From Actinomycetota bacterium (GTDB lineage: Bacteria > Actinomycetota > Acidimicrobiia > Acidimicrobiales > JAJPHD01): 64,000 nucleotides of DNA. Position 1 is the first letter of the stretch. Each line of letters begins with the position of its first letter. The position numbers were made by a program, and so were the translations under genes. Under the pieces are notes generated by a model. The model did not search any database. It was not told the origin of the DNA and saw only the letters and a list, made by a program, of their open reading frames with translations. Of this stretch, positions 50,917 through 60,175 are shown piece by piece. The stretch spans positions 186,001-250,000 of the forward strand of contig JAJPHD010000010.1 in assembly GCA_021325455.1 (NCBI GenBank), written 5' to 3'.

Positions 50917-53793
50917 CTAGGCGGTCTCCAGTACCTTGGCAAGGAAGGATCCCGTGTAGCTGTCCGGGGACTTGGCCACGGTCTCGGGCGTGCCCTCGGC
51001 CACCACCGTCCCGCCTCCTTCCCCCCCCTCGGGGCCGAGGTCGATGATCCAGTCGGCCGTCTTGATCACGTCGAGGTTGTGCTCGATCACGAGCACCGTG
51101 TTGCCGGCGTCGGCCAACCGGGAGAGGACGCCGAGCAGCTTGCGGATGTCGTCGAAGTGGAGCCCGGTGGTCGGCTCGTCGAGGATGTACAAGGTCCTCC
51201 CGGTCGCTCGCTTGGACAGCTCGGAGGCCAGCTTCACCCGCTGAGCCTCCCCTCCCGAGAGGGTGGGAGCCGGCTGGCCCAGCCGTACATAGCCCAGGCC
51301 CACGTCCACCAGGGTGGTCAGGTGGCGGGCGATGACCGGCTGGTTGGCGAAGAACTCGGCCGCCTCCTCGCAGGGCATGTCGAGCACCTCAGCGATGTTC
51401 TTGCCCTTGAAGGTCACGTCCAGGGTGTCCCGGTTGTAGCGGCTCCCCTTGCACACCTCACAGGGGACATAGACGTCGGGTAAGAAGTGCATCTCGATCT
51501 TGATGGTGCCGTCGCCGGCGCAGGCCTCGCAGCGCCCGCCCCGCACGTTGAACGAGAACCTGCCGGGCAGGTACCCCCTCACCTTGGCTTCCTGGGTCTG
51601 GCTGAACAGCCTGCGGATGTGGTCGAAGACACCGGTGTAGGTGGCAGGGTTGGAGCGGGGAGTGCGCCCGATGGGCGACTGGTCGATGTCGATCACCTTG
51701 TCCAGCGCCTCGGCTCCCTCGATGCGGCGGTGACGGCCGGGGACGGCCTTGGACCGGTAGATGCGCTGCATCAGGGCCCGCAGCAGGATGTCGTTGACGA
51801 GGGTGGACTTACCCGAGCCTGAAACACCCGTCACGGCCACCAGGCAGCCGAGGGGGATCTCCACATCGATGGACTTGAGGTTGTGCTCCCGGGCCTCCCT
51901 GATGACGAGCCAGTCCTCACCCGGCTCCCGGCGCATCTGGGGCACGGGGATAGAGCGCTTCCCCACCAGGTACTGGCCGGTCAGGGATCCCGGGCAGGCG
52001 AGCAGGCCCTCCACCGGGCCCGAGTACACGACGGCCCCTCCGTGCTCGCCCGCCCCGGGGCCTATGTCCACCACGTGGTCGGCCACCCGGATGGTGTCCT
52101 CGTCGTGCTCCACCACGATCACGGTGTTGCCGAGGTCCCTAAGCCTGAGGAGGGTCTCGATGAGGCGGTGGTTGTCTCGCTGGTGGAGGCCGATGGAGGG
52201 CTCGTCCAGCACGTAGAGGACCCCGACCAGACCGCTGCCGATCTGGCTGGCGAGGCGGATGCGCTGGGCCTCCCCTCCCGCCAGCGAACCGGCCGAGCGG
52301 TTGAGGGTGAGGTAGTCGAGGCCCACGTCGATGAGGAACTGCATCCGGGCCCTGATCTCCCGCAGGACGCGGTCGGCGATCAGGTGGTCGCGCTCTGACA
52401 GGCGGAGGGAGGCGATGGCCGCCGCCGCCCTGCCGATGGACAGGTCGCACAGCTGGTGGATGTTGTGCCCCCCCACCGTGACGGCCAGAGCCTCGGGCTT
52501 GAGCCTGGCCCCGCCGCAGGACGGGCAGGGCACCTCCCTCATGTAGCCCTCGATCTGCTCCCGGTGGTGGTCGGAGTCGGCATCGCCGTGGCGGCGCTGG
52601 AGCCAGGGCACCACCCCCTCGTAGTGGGTGTGGTAGGAGCGCAGACGGCCGTAGCGGTTGCGGTACTGCACGTGGACCTGGCGGGTACCGGAGCCGTGCA
52701 GGATCACCTTCTGCTGGGACTTCTTGAGCTTGGCCCAGGGCGTGGCCGTGGAGAAGCCGTACTCGTAGGCCACGGCCTGGAGCAGGCGCGAGAAGTACTC
52801 GGTCCGCCCTCCGGCCCAGGGCGCCACCGCCCCCTGGTCGAGCGAGAGGTCCGGGTCGGGCACCACGAGGTCGGGGTCCACCTCGAAGCGGGTGCCGAGG
52901 CCGGCACAGGCCGGGCAGGCACCGTAGGGGGAGTTGAACGAGAAGGTCCGGGGGGCCAGCTCCTCGAAGGAGATACCGCAGTGGGTGCAGGCCAGGTGCT
53001 GGCTGAAGGTGAGGGTCTCCTCGTCCCCGCCGGCCGCCTGCCCCCTGTCCTGGTCCCGGGGGACCAGCTGGACCTCGGCCACCCCCTCGGCCAGGCGCAG
53101 GGCTGTCTCCAGGGAGTCGGTCAGGCGCCTCTGGATGCCTTCCCGGCGGACCAGTCGGTCGACCACGACCTCGATGGTGTGCTGCTCGTAGCGGGCCAGG
53201 CGGGGCCCCTCCCCTCCGGACCGGCGCTGGGCCAGGTCCACCAGCTCCCCGTCCACCCGGGCCCGGGCATAGCCCTGGGCGGCCAGCTCCTCCAGCAGGC
53301 CCTCGTACTCGCCCTTCCTCCCCCTCACCACCGGGGCCAGGACCTGGAACCGGGTGCCCTCGGGCAGCTCCATGATGCGGTCGACGATCTGGGTGGGGGT
53401 CTGGCGGGTCACCGGCCTGCCGCAGTTGGGACAGTGGGGCTGGCCCACCCGGGCGTAGAGGAGCCGGAGGTAGTCGTAGATCTCGGTGATCGTCCCGACC
53501 GTGGAGCGGGGGTTGCGGGAGGCCGACTTCTGGTCGATGGATATGGCCGGGGACAGACCCTCGATGAAGTCCACATCGGGCTTGTCCATCTGGCCCAGGA
53601 ACTGGCGGGCATAGGCCGAGAGGGATTCCACGTACCGGCGCTGTCCCTCGGCATAGATGGTGTCGAAGGCCAGCGACGACTTGCCCGACCCCGACAGCCC
53701 CGTGAAGACGATCAGGCGGTCACGGGGGAGCTCGAGGGAGAGGTTGCGCAGATTGTGCTCCCGGGCGCCCCGGATGACCAGCTGGTCCGACAC
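50917..53793 (-). CDS. uvrA: Excinuclease ABC subunit A
   Basis: Damage-sensing ATPase of nucleotide excision repair, 958 residues. Two ABC modules are present: Walker [10 protein letters not shown] near residue 32 and GVSGSGKST in the second half; two signature regions ([12 protein letters not shown] and [12 protein letters not shown]); and zinc-finger cysteines CPNCG-type, CTHCG/CPAC and CEACAGDG. The insertion and UvrB-binding parts are of normal length. It is separated from uvrB by the oxidative-stress genes. Confidence 0.97.
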   Translation of the reverse strand: MSDQLVIRGAREHNLRNLSLELPRDRLIVFTGLSGSGKSSLAFDTIYAEGQRRYVESLSAYARQFLGQMDKPDVDFIEGLSPAISIDQKSASRNPRSTVGTITEIYDYLRLLYARVGQPHCPNCGRPVTRQTPTQIVDRIMELPEGTRFQVLAPVVRGRKGEYEGLLEELAAQGYARARVDGELVDLAQRRSGGEGPRLARYEQHTIEVVVDRLVRREGIQRRLTDSLETALRLAEGVAEVQLVPRDQDRGQAAGGDEETLTFSQHLACTHCGISFEELAPRTFSFNSPYGACPACAGLGTRFEVDPDLVVPDPDLSLDQGAVAPWAGGRTEYFSRLLQAVAYEYGFSTATPWAKLKKSQQKVILHGSGTRQVHVQYRNRYGRLRSYHTHYEGVVPWLQRRHGDADSDHHREQIEGYMREVPCPSCGGARLKPEALAVTVGGHNIHQLCDLSIGRAAAAIASLRLSERDHLIADRVLREIRARMQFLIDVGLDYLTLNRSAGSLAGGEAQRIRLASQIGSGLVGVLYVLDEPSIGLHQRDNHRLIETLLRLRDLGNTVIVVEHDEDTIRVADHVVDIGPGAGEHGGAVVYSGPVEGLLACPGSLTGQYLVGKRSIPVPQMRREPGEDWLVIREAREHNLKSIDVEIPLGCLVAVTGVSGSGKSTLVNDILLRALMQRIYRSKAVPGRHRRIEGAEALDKVIDIDQSPIGRTPRSNPATYTGVFDHIRRLFSQTQEAKVRGYLPGRFSFNVRGGRCEACAGDGTIKIEMHFLPDVYVPCEVCKGSRYNRDTLDVTFKGKNIAEVLDMPCEEAAEFFANQPVIARHLTTLVDVGLGYVRLGQPAPTLSGGEAQRVKLASELSKRATGRTLYILDEPTTGLHFDDIRKLLGVLSRLADAGNTVLVIEHNLDVIKTADWIIDLGPEGGEGGGTVVAEGTPETVAKSPDSYTGSFLAKVLETA

Positions 53794-53841
53794 CCGCTCG
53801 AGGATACCGCCGGGCGGCGGGCCGGCCGGGCTACGGTGCCC

Positions 53842-53906
53842 GGGTCACACGCCCGTGGGGCGCAGGCAGGCCCGGGGTCACACCCCGCGGGGCGCAGGCA
53901 GGCCCC
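53842..53906. repeat. Tandem duplication of about 33 bp at the 3' end of the ferredoxin-like gene
   Basis: Two adjacent copies of a GC-rich unit containing GGGGCGCAGGCAGGCCC, each starting GGGTCACAC, at 53842 and 53875. The second copy includes the last codons and the stop of the ferredoxin-like gene. A recent local duplication or slippage event would explain it. Confidence 0.7.
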
Positions 53907-54264
53907 GGGCCCGGCGGGCATCGCGCATGGCCCGGCTCTGGTGCGTGCGTACCCTCATGTCCGAACGGGGCTTGGCCGTGCAGATTAGGGCGAAGCCGGC
54001 TTCCCGGTCCTGGTCGAAGTAGCGCCGGGAGTCGGACTGGTCGAACTCCCCCGACAGCACCCGCACGGCGCACACCAGGTCCCAGCCCTGCTCACAGCGG
54101 CTGGGGAGCTGGAGCCCGGCCCGGCGGCCGGCGTCGAGCACATGCTCGTCCGCCCGGGCCGGCACGGTGTGACTGGACCCGTCGGGCAGCTCGAATGTCA
54201 CCTGGTAGGTGGCCGGCCCGCCCGAGGGGGTGGGCCGGCCAGGGTGCTCCTCTTCGGGGCTCAC
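53878..54264 (-). CDS. 2Fe-2S ferredoxin-like protein with altered cluster motif
   Basis: About 128 residues from the GTG at 54264. A plant-type ferredoxin fold is visible (YQVTFELPDGSSHTV, RADEHVLDAGRRAGLQLPSRC, then FALICTAKPRSDMRV). The cluster pattern should be C-x4-C-x2-C plus a distant C; here it is C57, D62, C65 and C95, so the second ligand is Asp (CEQGWDLVC). The C-terminal 20 residues are basic. It lies 19 bases after the Dps-like ferritin gene and may pass electrons to or from it. Confidence 0.75.
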   Translation of the reverse strand: MSPEEEHPGRPTPSGGPATYQVTFELPDGSSHTVPARADEHVLDAGRRAGLQLPSRCEQGWDLVCAVRVLSGEFDQSDSRRYFDQDREAGFALICTAKPRSDMRVRTHQSRAMRDARRARGLPAPRGV

Positions 54265-54283
54265 CCAACCAGCGAGGCGAGCC

Positions 54284-54946
54284 CTACAGCCCGCCGTGGG
54301 AGAAGGGCCGGTTGCGGGAGTAGGGCGCCTCGCCGGGGAAGCCTCTGCGGAAGTGCCCGGAGGGCCGGACCTTGCCGTCGCGCTCCATGGCCAGCAACTC
54401 GATGAACCAGGCCTCGTGCTCGATCTCCTCGTTGAGGATGCGGCTGGCCAGGTCATAGGTCCTCGGGTCCTTGCCCGCCGTGATCTGGCAGATCTCCAGC
54501 CAGGAGCGGATGGCGCAGCGCTCGGACTCGAGCAGGACGGTGAGGATGTCAGCGGCGGTCGGCTCCTCGGCCGGCGGGTGGGCGCCGTTGTCGGTGCCCG
54601 GCAGGTAGGCGGCCGGGCAGCCGGCCCGGTCGGCGAACTCGTGGAGGCTGTAGGGAAGCGAGCCGCCCAGCTCGTAGATGCGGGGCAGGATCAGCTCGTA
54701 GTGCTGGCGGTCCTCCAGGCGGGCGTCCTCGCAGATCTCCTTGTAGTCCTCGTGACCCGCCAGGTACATGCGCAGGATCGAGTAGTAGTAGTAGGTGCTG
54801 GCGAACTCGGCGGCGGCATTGTCGATGAGCTTCTCCACCAACTCCTCGACGTTGATGCCCTGCTGGCGCAGCACCTCGATCCCCACCTTGCGGTCCACGT
54901 CGCCGTAGGCGACGGTCCCGGTGGCATGGGGCTTGTCGTTGGCCAT
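54284..54946 (-). CDS. Dps-like ferritin (DPSL/thioferritin type)
   Basis: A 220-residue ferritin-like protein matching the archaeal/bacterial DPSL family that uses peroxide to store iron and protect DNA. Likely iron ligands are in NAAAEFAS (E47), RLEDRQHYE (E78, H82), LLESERC (E140) and NEEIEHEAW (E176, H177). The paired cysteines C144 and C153 next to the active site, and the C-terminal [14 protein letters not shown], are hallmarks of this subgroup. It is divergent from a Fur-family regulator by 90 bp. Confidence 0.87.
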   Translation of the reverse strand: MANDKPHATGTVAYGDVDRKVGIEVLRQQGINVEELVEKLIDNAAAEFASTYYYYSILRMYLAGHEDYKEICEDARLEDRQHYELILPRIYELGGSLPYSLHEFADRAGCPAAYLPGTDNGAHPPAEEPTAADILTVLLESERCAIRSWLEICQITAGKDPRTYDLASRILNEEIEHEAWFIELLAMERDGKVRPSGHFRRGFPGEAPYSRNRPFSHGGL

Positions 54947-55031
54947 GGCGCAGCCTCCTTGGGGTTGCTCTGCTCTCCTTTGCTTTCCCCCAGCTTAGGA
55001 ACATCAATCAGAGTCTGCAATCCATCCTTTG

Positions 55032-55045
55032 TTAGAATGAATCAA
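55032..55045. promoter_or_regulatory. Candidate Fur/PerR box over the fur-family start codon
   Basis: TTAGAATGAATCAA is an imperfect dyad resembling the AT-rich Fur/PerR box and covers the ATG of the regulator. It lies in the 90-bp divergent gap with the Dps-like gene, so one bound repressor could control both. Several mismatches to the standard TTATAATNATTATAA keep this tentative. Confidence 0.4.
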
Positions 55046-55531
55046 GTGAGCAACCGGAGCCCCCGGGTGACCCTCAGCCCCACCCCCGCTGATGCCGAGA
55101 GCAGCCCGGCGCAGGAGCGCCTGCGCCGGGCCGGCCTGCGCGTCACCGCCCTCCGTCTGGCGGTGCTCCAACTGCTCCAGTCCGGGGGGCAGCACCCCAC
55201 AGTGGAAGAGCTGGTGGCCAGGGTCCGGGACAGCCTGGGGACGGTCTCCGTACAGGCCTGCTACGGCGCCCTGCGGGACCTGGAGGCCCGGGGGCTGGTG
55301 CGCCGCATCGAGCCCATCGGCCACCCCGCCCGTTTCGAGGGCCGGGTGGGCGACAACCACCACCACCTGGTGTGCCGGCGCTGCGGAGCCATCACCGACG
55401 TCGACTGCGCCGTGGGCCACGCCCCCTGCCTCACCCCGGTGCGGGACGCCGGCTACCTGGTCGACGAGGCCGACGTCATCTACTGGGGCCTGTGCCCCTC
55501 CTGCCAGCAGGGGGGCCCAGGAGCCAGCTGA
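55037..55531 (+). CDS. Fur-family regulator (PerR/Zur-like)
   Basis: A 164-residue metalloregulator. The winged helix (about 25-95) includes LRVTALRLAVLQLLQSGGQHPTVEE, and the metal domain has GDNHHHLVCRRCGAITDVDC with a second CPSC near the C-terminus, giving the structural CxxC zinc sites. The start at ATG 55037 gives the usual length; the frame upstream is antisense to the ferritin gene. Next to Dps-like ferritin, a peroxide-sensing PerR-type role is likeliest. Confidence 0.88.
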   Translation: MNQVSNRSPRVTLSPTPADAESSPAQERLRRAGLRVTALRLAVLQLLQSGGQHPTVEELVARVRDSLGTVSVQACYGALRDLEARGLVRRIEPIGHPARFEGRVGDNHHHLVCRRCGAITDVDCAVGHAPCLTPVRDAGYLVDEADVIYWGLCPSCQQGGPGAS

Positions 55532-55576
55532 CGGTTGCCGGGACCCCGCCCCCGGGCCACCCGGGCGGCCGGCCCT

Positions 55577-57598
55577 CTACCCCACCGCCCGCAGCTCGGC
55601 CTTGAGGTCGGCGATCTCGTCCCGCAGCCTCGCCGCGTACTCGAAGCGCAGCTCCGCCGCCGCCTCGTGCATCTCCTCCTCCAGGGTCCGGATGAGCCGG
55701 CCCAGCTCGTCCTGAGGAAGCTCGGCCAGGTCGGAGCGGACCTTGTCCCTCGCCCGGGAGCGCCGGTCCCGCCCCGGGACGGGGGCCCGGGCCTCCCCCT
55801 CGGGGTGCAGGTGGGCCAGGATGTCGGTCACGGCCTTGCGGATGGTCTGGGGGTCGATCCCGTGCTCGGCGTTGTAGGCCTGCTGAACCGCCCGCCGGCG
55901 CTGGGTCTCGGATATGGCCCGCTGCATGGAATCGGTGACCGTGTCGGCGTACATGATCACCTGGCCGTCCACGTTGCGGGCCGCCCGGCCCATGGTCTGG
56001 ATCAGCGAGGTCTCGCTGCGGAGGAACCCCTCCTTGTCGGCGTCCAGGATCGCCACCAGGGAGACCTCGGGCAGGTCCAGGCCCTCACGCAGGAGGTTGA
56101 TGCCCACCAGCACGTCGAACTCGCCCAGCCGCAGGTCGCGCACGATCTGGATGCGCTCGATGGTGTCCACGTTGGAGTGGAGGTAGCGGACCCTAAGCCC
56201 CATCTCCAGCAAGTACTCGGTGAGGTCCTCGGCCATCTTCTTGGTGAGGGTGGTCACCAGCACCCGCTGGTTCCTCGCCGTCCGGTCCTTGATGGCGTCG
56301 ATCAGGTCGTCGATCTGGCCCTTGGTCGGCCTGACCAGCACCTCGGGGTCGACCAGCCCCGTGGGCCGCACGATCTGCTCCACCACCTGGGTGGACTGGC
56401 TGATCTCGTAGGGAGAGGGGGTGGCGGACATGAAGATGCACTGGTTGATCCGCTCGTAGAGCTCGTCGAAGCGAAGGGGCCGATTGTCGACGGCCGACGG
56501 GAGGCGGAACCCGTGCTCGACGAGCGTGTCCTTGCGGGAACGGTCCCCCTCGTACTGCCCATGGAGCTGGGGGACGGTCACGTGGCTCTCGTCGATCACG
56601 AGCAGGTAATCGTCGGGGAAGAAGTCCAGCAGGGTGAAGGGGGGCTCCCCCGGGGCCCGCCCGTCGATGTGGCGGCTGTAGTTCTCGATCCCGTTGCACA
56701 CCCCGACCTCGTTCAGCATCTCGAGGTCGTACTCGGTGCGCATGCGGAGCCGCTGGGCCTCCAGGAGCTTGCCCTGGGACTCGAGGAAGGCCAGCCTCTC
56801 CTGGAGCTCGGCCTCGATGCTGGCTATGGCCCGGCGCATCTGCTCGCTGCCCGCCATGTAGTGGGTGGCGGGGAAGACGATCAGGTCCTCCAGCTCCTCC
56901 AGGGACTCGCCGGTGAGCAGGTCCACCCGGGTGATCCGCTCCACCTCGTCCCCGAACAGCTCGATCCGCACACCGGTCTCCTCGTAGGCGGGGTGCACCT
57001 CGATGGTGTCCCCCCGGACCCTGAACCTGCCCCGCGTGAGGTTCACGTCGTTGCGCTCGTAGTTCGTGTCCACCAGCTGGGCCAGGATGGAGCGCTGGTC
57101 CCGCTGGTCGCCCCGGTGCAGGATCAGCATGGCCCGCGAGTACTCGTCAGGGGAGCCCATGCCGTATATGCAGGAGACCGACGCCACCACGATCACGTCC
57201 CTTCTCGTCAGCAGGGCGGCGGTGGCCGAGTGCCGCAGGCGGTCGATCTCGTCGTTGATGGAGGAGTCCTTCTCTATGTAAGTGTCGGACGAAGGTATGT
57301 AGGCCTCGGGCTGGTAGTAGTCGTAATAGGAGACGAAGTACTCGACCCGGTTGTCGGGGAAGAACTCCCGGAACTCGTTGGCCAGCTGGGTGGCCAGGGA
57401 CTTGTTGGGGGCGATGACGAGGGTGGGCCGCTGCACGGCCTCGATGGTCCAGGCGATGGTGGCCGACTTGCCGCTGCCCGTGATGCCGAGAAGGGTCTGG
57501 AAGCGGTCACCCCTCTTGACCCCCTCGGCCAGCTGGGCCACCGCCTTGGGCTGGTCACCGGCAGGGGCGAAATCCGAGACCACACGGAACGGCGGCAT
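55577..57598 (-). CDS. uvrB: Excinuclease ABC subunit B
   Basis: Helicase-like damage-verification subunit, 673 residues. N-terminal [12 protein letters not shown], Walker A GITGSGKS, the DNA-clamping beta-hairpin [20 protein letters not shown], the DESH box and the C-terminal UvrC-binding UVR motif ([18 protein letters not shown]) are present. Downstream of coaE and rpsA in the usual actinobacterial order. Confidence 0.97.
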   Translation of the reverse strand: MPPFRVVSDFAPAGDQPKAVAQLAEGVKRGDRFQTLLGITGSGKSATIAWTIEAVQRPTLVIAPNKSLATQLANEFREFFPDNRVEYFVSYYDYYQPEAYIPSSDTYIEKDSSINDEIDRLRHSATAALLTRRDVIVVASVSCIYGMGSPDEYSRAMLILHRGDQRDQRSILAQLVDTNYERNDVNLTRGRFRVRGDTIEVHPAYEETGVRIELFGDEVERITRVDLLTGESLEELEDLIVFPATHYMAGSEQMRRAIASIEAELQERLAFLESQGKLLEAQRLRMRTEYDLEMLNEVGVCNGIENYSRHIDGRAPGEPPFTLLDFFPDDYLLVIDESHVTVPQLHGQYEGDRSRKDTLVEHGFRLPSAVDNRPLRFDELYERINQCIFMSATPSPYEISQSTQVVEQIVRPTGLVDPEVLVRPTKGQIDDLIDAIKDRTARNQRVLVTTLTKKMAEDLTEYLLEMGLRVRYLHSNVDTIERIQIVRDLRLGEFDVLVGINLLREGLDLPEVSLVAILDADKEGFLRSETSLIQTMGRAARNVDGQVIMYADTVTDSMQRAISETQRRRAVQQAYNAEHGIDPQTIRKAVTDILAHLHPEGEARAPVPGRDRRSRARDKVRSDLAELPQDELGRLIRTLEEEMHEAAAELRFEYAARLRDEIADLKAELRAVG

Positions 57599-57662
57599 CG
57601 CCGCCCAGGCTACCGGGCCCCCGTGACCCCGTCCCCGGGCCGGACGGCACCCCCATCCCCCA

Positions 57663-58286
57663 CTACTGGTCCTGCCCCCCGGCGAGCCCCGCCAGCCCCT
57701 GCACCCAGGTCCAGGCTCGGTCCACCTCGGCCTCGAGGTGGGCCCGGTCGCCGGAGTTGTCGATCACGAAGTCGGCCAAGGCCAGCCTCTCGTCCCGACT
57801 GGACTGGACCGCCATCCGGGCCCTGGCCTGCTCCACGGTCATCCCCCTGCTCTCCACCAGCCGGCGCAGGGCCACCTCGGGGGGGGCGTCCACGACGATC
57901 ACCCCGGCCAGCGGGTATGCCTCCCTCCGTCTCTCCGCCAGCAGAGGGATGTCCAGCACCACCACCCGGTCCGAGCCGGCCAGCTCCGCCAGGCGGCCCG
58001 CAATGGCCTCCCGCACATGAGGGTGCACCAGCCTGTTGAGGTCGCCGAGGGAGGCGGGGTCGGAGAAGACCACCTCGGCCAGGCGGGGCCGGTCGACCGA
58101 GCCGTCGGGGCCAAGGATGCCGGTGCCGAACCTGCTGACCACGCCCTCGTACGCCGGCCCCCCGGGCGCCACCGCCTCCCGGGCCAGCACGTCGGCGTCG
58201 ATCACCACCGCCCCCCGGGTCTCCAGCAGGGAAGAGACAGTGGACTTTCCCGACCCGATGCCGCCGGTCAGCCCGACCACCAGCAC
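57663..58286 (-). CDS. coaE: Dephospho-CoA kinase
   Basis: Last enzyme of coenzyme A synthesis, 207 residues. P-loop [12 protein letters not shown] at the N-terminus, [10 protein letters not shown] substrate motif, and the lid region [16 protein letters not shown]. It lacks the extra C-terminal domain found in mycobacterial CoaE. It lies 36 bases after rpsA on the same strand. Confidence 0.95.
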   Translation of the reverse strand: MLVVGLTGGIGSGKSTVSSLLETRGAVVIDADVLAREAVAPGGPAYEGVVSRFGTGILGPDGSVDRPRLAEVVFSDPASLGDLNRLVHPHVREAIAGRLAELAGSDRVVVLDIPLLAERRREAYPLAGVIVVDAPPEVALRRLVESRGMTVEQARARMAVQSSRDERLALADFVIDNSGDRAHLEAEVDRAWTWVQGLAGLAGGQDQ

Positions 58287-58322
58287 AGGGAGGCCCCCGC
58301 CGGCAAGAAGGAGCTGGCCGCC

Positions 58323-60002
58323 CTACTGGCCCGGGCCAGCTCCTTGGCCACCCTCGTCAGGGGGCTCGAGAGAGGAGCCGCCCGGCTCGCCGGCCTCCCC
58401 GGAAGAAGCCGACGGAGCGGCTGGCTCCCCGGTCCCCCCGACCCCCTCGCTCTCAGGGGCCTCCGCCTCCCCGGTCCCGGCAACTGAGGGCTCCTCACCG
58501 GGAAGCGTTGCTCCCTCAGGAGCCGTGCCTCCTTCCCCGCCGGGGGCCACCCCCTGGACCACCTCGGGAGGCAGCACCGAGGCCACCTCGGGTGGGATCT
58601 CCCCCCCGGCAGCGGCGTACTCGGCCCAGGCCCTCTGGGCATCGGTCTCAGGGGTGAAGTCGGCGGTGCTGTAGGTGAAGCCGCCGATGTAGTTGCCCTC
58701 TTCGTCGTAGGCGTGCTCCCCGAAGGCCTCCCGGTACTCGGCGGCCACCTCGCCCCCCTCGGCAGCCTGCTTGATGGACAGGCTGATGCGGCGGCGCTGG
58801 AGGTCGATGTCGATGATCTTCACCCACAGCTCCTCGCCCGGGGTCACCACCTGCTCGGGCAGGTCCACGTGGTGGATGGCCATCTCCGAGATGTGCACCA
58901 GGCCCTCGATGCCCTCGCCCACCTGCACGAAGGCGCCGAAGGGAACCAGCTTGGTCACCCGCCCGTACACCAGCTCGCCCACCCGGTGGGCGTTGGCGAA
59001 CTCCTGCCAGGGATCGGCCTGGGTCGCCTTGAGGGAGAGGGAGATGCGCTCCTTGTCCTGGTCCACGTCCAGGACCATGACTTCGATCTCGTCACCCACG
59101 GACACCACCGACGAGGGATGGTCGACGTGCTTCCAGGACAGCTCGGACACGTGCACCAGCCCGTCCATGCCTCCCAGGTCCACGAACACCCCGAAGTTGA
59201 CCACAGAGGACACCACGCCTCGGCGGCGCTCCCCGGGCTTCAGGTTGGCGAGGAACTCCTCCCTCTGCTCCCGCTGGGTCTCCTCCAGCCAGGCCCGCCG
59301 GGACAGCACGACGTTGTTGCGGTTCTTGTCAAGCTCGATGATCTTGGCCTCGAGCACCCGCCCCACATAGGGGGCCAGGTCCCGCACCCGGCGCAGCTCC
59401 ACCAGCGAGGCTGGCAGGAACCCCCGCAGGCCGATGTCGAGGATGAGCCCGCCCTTCACCACCTCGATGACGGGGCCCCGGACGAAACCGTCCTCGTTCT
59501 TGATGCGCTCGATGTTGCCCCATGCCCGCTCGTACTGGGCCCGCTTCTTGGAGAGGACCAGTCGCCCCTCCTTGTCCTCCTTCTGGAGAACGAGGGCCTC
59601 GATCTGGTCGCCCACCGACACCACCTCGGACGGGTCGACGTCGTGGCGGATCGACAGCTCCCGGGCCGGGATCACCCCTTCGGACTTGAACCCGATGTCC
59701 AAGAGGACCTCGTCCTTGTCCACCTTGACAACGGTCCCCTTGACGATGTCGCCGTCATCGAACTCGATGATGGTCCGCTCGATGGCATCCTTCAGGGGGA
59801 GGTCGCCCAGGTCGTCGGCCACCACCTGCCGCGGGTGGTACTGCCCCGCCTCGTCGAAGGTCCCCATGGGCTGGCCTGGCCCGCTCGGCTGCGGGGGTGC
59901 CACCGGCGGGGCTGCCGGGGCCTGGGATGGCACCGGGGGAGGAGCGGACCCGGGCTGCGAGCCGGAGGATGCAGCGACGGGCTCAGTGGTGAGGTCGGAC
60001 AT
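58323..60002 (-). CDS. rpsA: 30S ribosomal protein S1
   Basis: A 559-residue RNA-binding protein with four S1 domains (about 84-153, 170-236, 257-325, 342-411), as in other actinobacteria, against six in E. coli. Each begins with a G-x-I/V-V-x-G strand and includes the FGVFVDLGG or FGAFVQVG type core. The first 60 and last 120 residues are Pro/Ala/Gly/Glu-rich and probably disordered. The ATG at 60002 gives the family N-terminus; the longer frame is the leader. Confidence 0.95.
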   Translation of the reverse strand: MSDLTTEPVAASSGSQPGSAPPPVPSQAPAAPPVAPPQPSGPGQPMGTFDEAGQYHPRQVVADDLGDLPLKDAIERTIIEFDDGDIVKGTVVKVDKDEVLLDIGFKSEGVIPARELSIRHDVDPSEVVSVGDQIEALVLQKEDKEGRLVLSKKRAQYERAWGNIERIKNEDGFVRGPVIEVVKGGLILDIGLRGFLPASLVELRRVRDLAPYVGRVLEAKIIELDKNRNNVVLSRRAWLEETQREQREEFLANLKPGERRRGVVSSVVNFGVFVDLGGMDGLVHVSELSWKHVDHPSSVVSVGDEIEVMVLDVDQDKERISLSLKATQADPWQEFANAHRVGELVYGRVTKLVPFGAFVQVGEGIEGLVHISEMAIHHVDLPEQVVTPGEELWVKIIDIDLQRRRISLSIKQAAEGGEVAAEYREAFGEHAYDEEGNYIGGFTYSTADFTPETDAQRAWAEYAAAGGEIPPEVASVLPPEVVQGVAPGGEGGTAPEGATLPGEEPSVAGTGEAEAPESEGVGGTGEPAAPSASSGEAGEPGGSSLEPPDEGGQGAGPGQ

Positions 60003-60062
60003 GGATTCTTGGTAGCCTTCTTTCCGGACATGGCCCCGCCCGGACTCCTTGGAGCGGGGAAG

Positions 60063-60083
60063 CGCTGGCAGGGGGTGCCAGCG
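60063..60083 (-). other. Hairpin in the rpsA leader
   Basis: CGCTGGCA and TGCCAGCG form a perfect 8-bp stem over five G/C bases, 61-81 bases upstream of rpsA in the 173-bp polA-rpsA gap. It may terminate polA transcripts or form part of an autoregulatory S1 leader; the sequence alone cannot decide. Confidence 0.45.
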
Positions 60084-60175
60084 ATTGACGAGCCTACCAC
60101 CCCGCCCTTGTCCTCCCGCAGGCGGAGGCGGCACCCTTGGCCTGGCGACGGGCAGCCGGGAAGGGGCCGGGTCCC

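Noticed and set aside
55535-58039. 834-aa plus-strand frame
   Set aside because: Antisense shadow of uvrB and coaE with the usual Val/Leu/His bias of GC-rich shadows.
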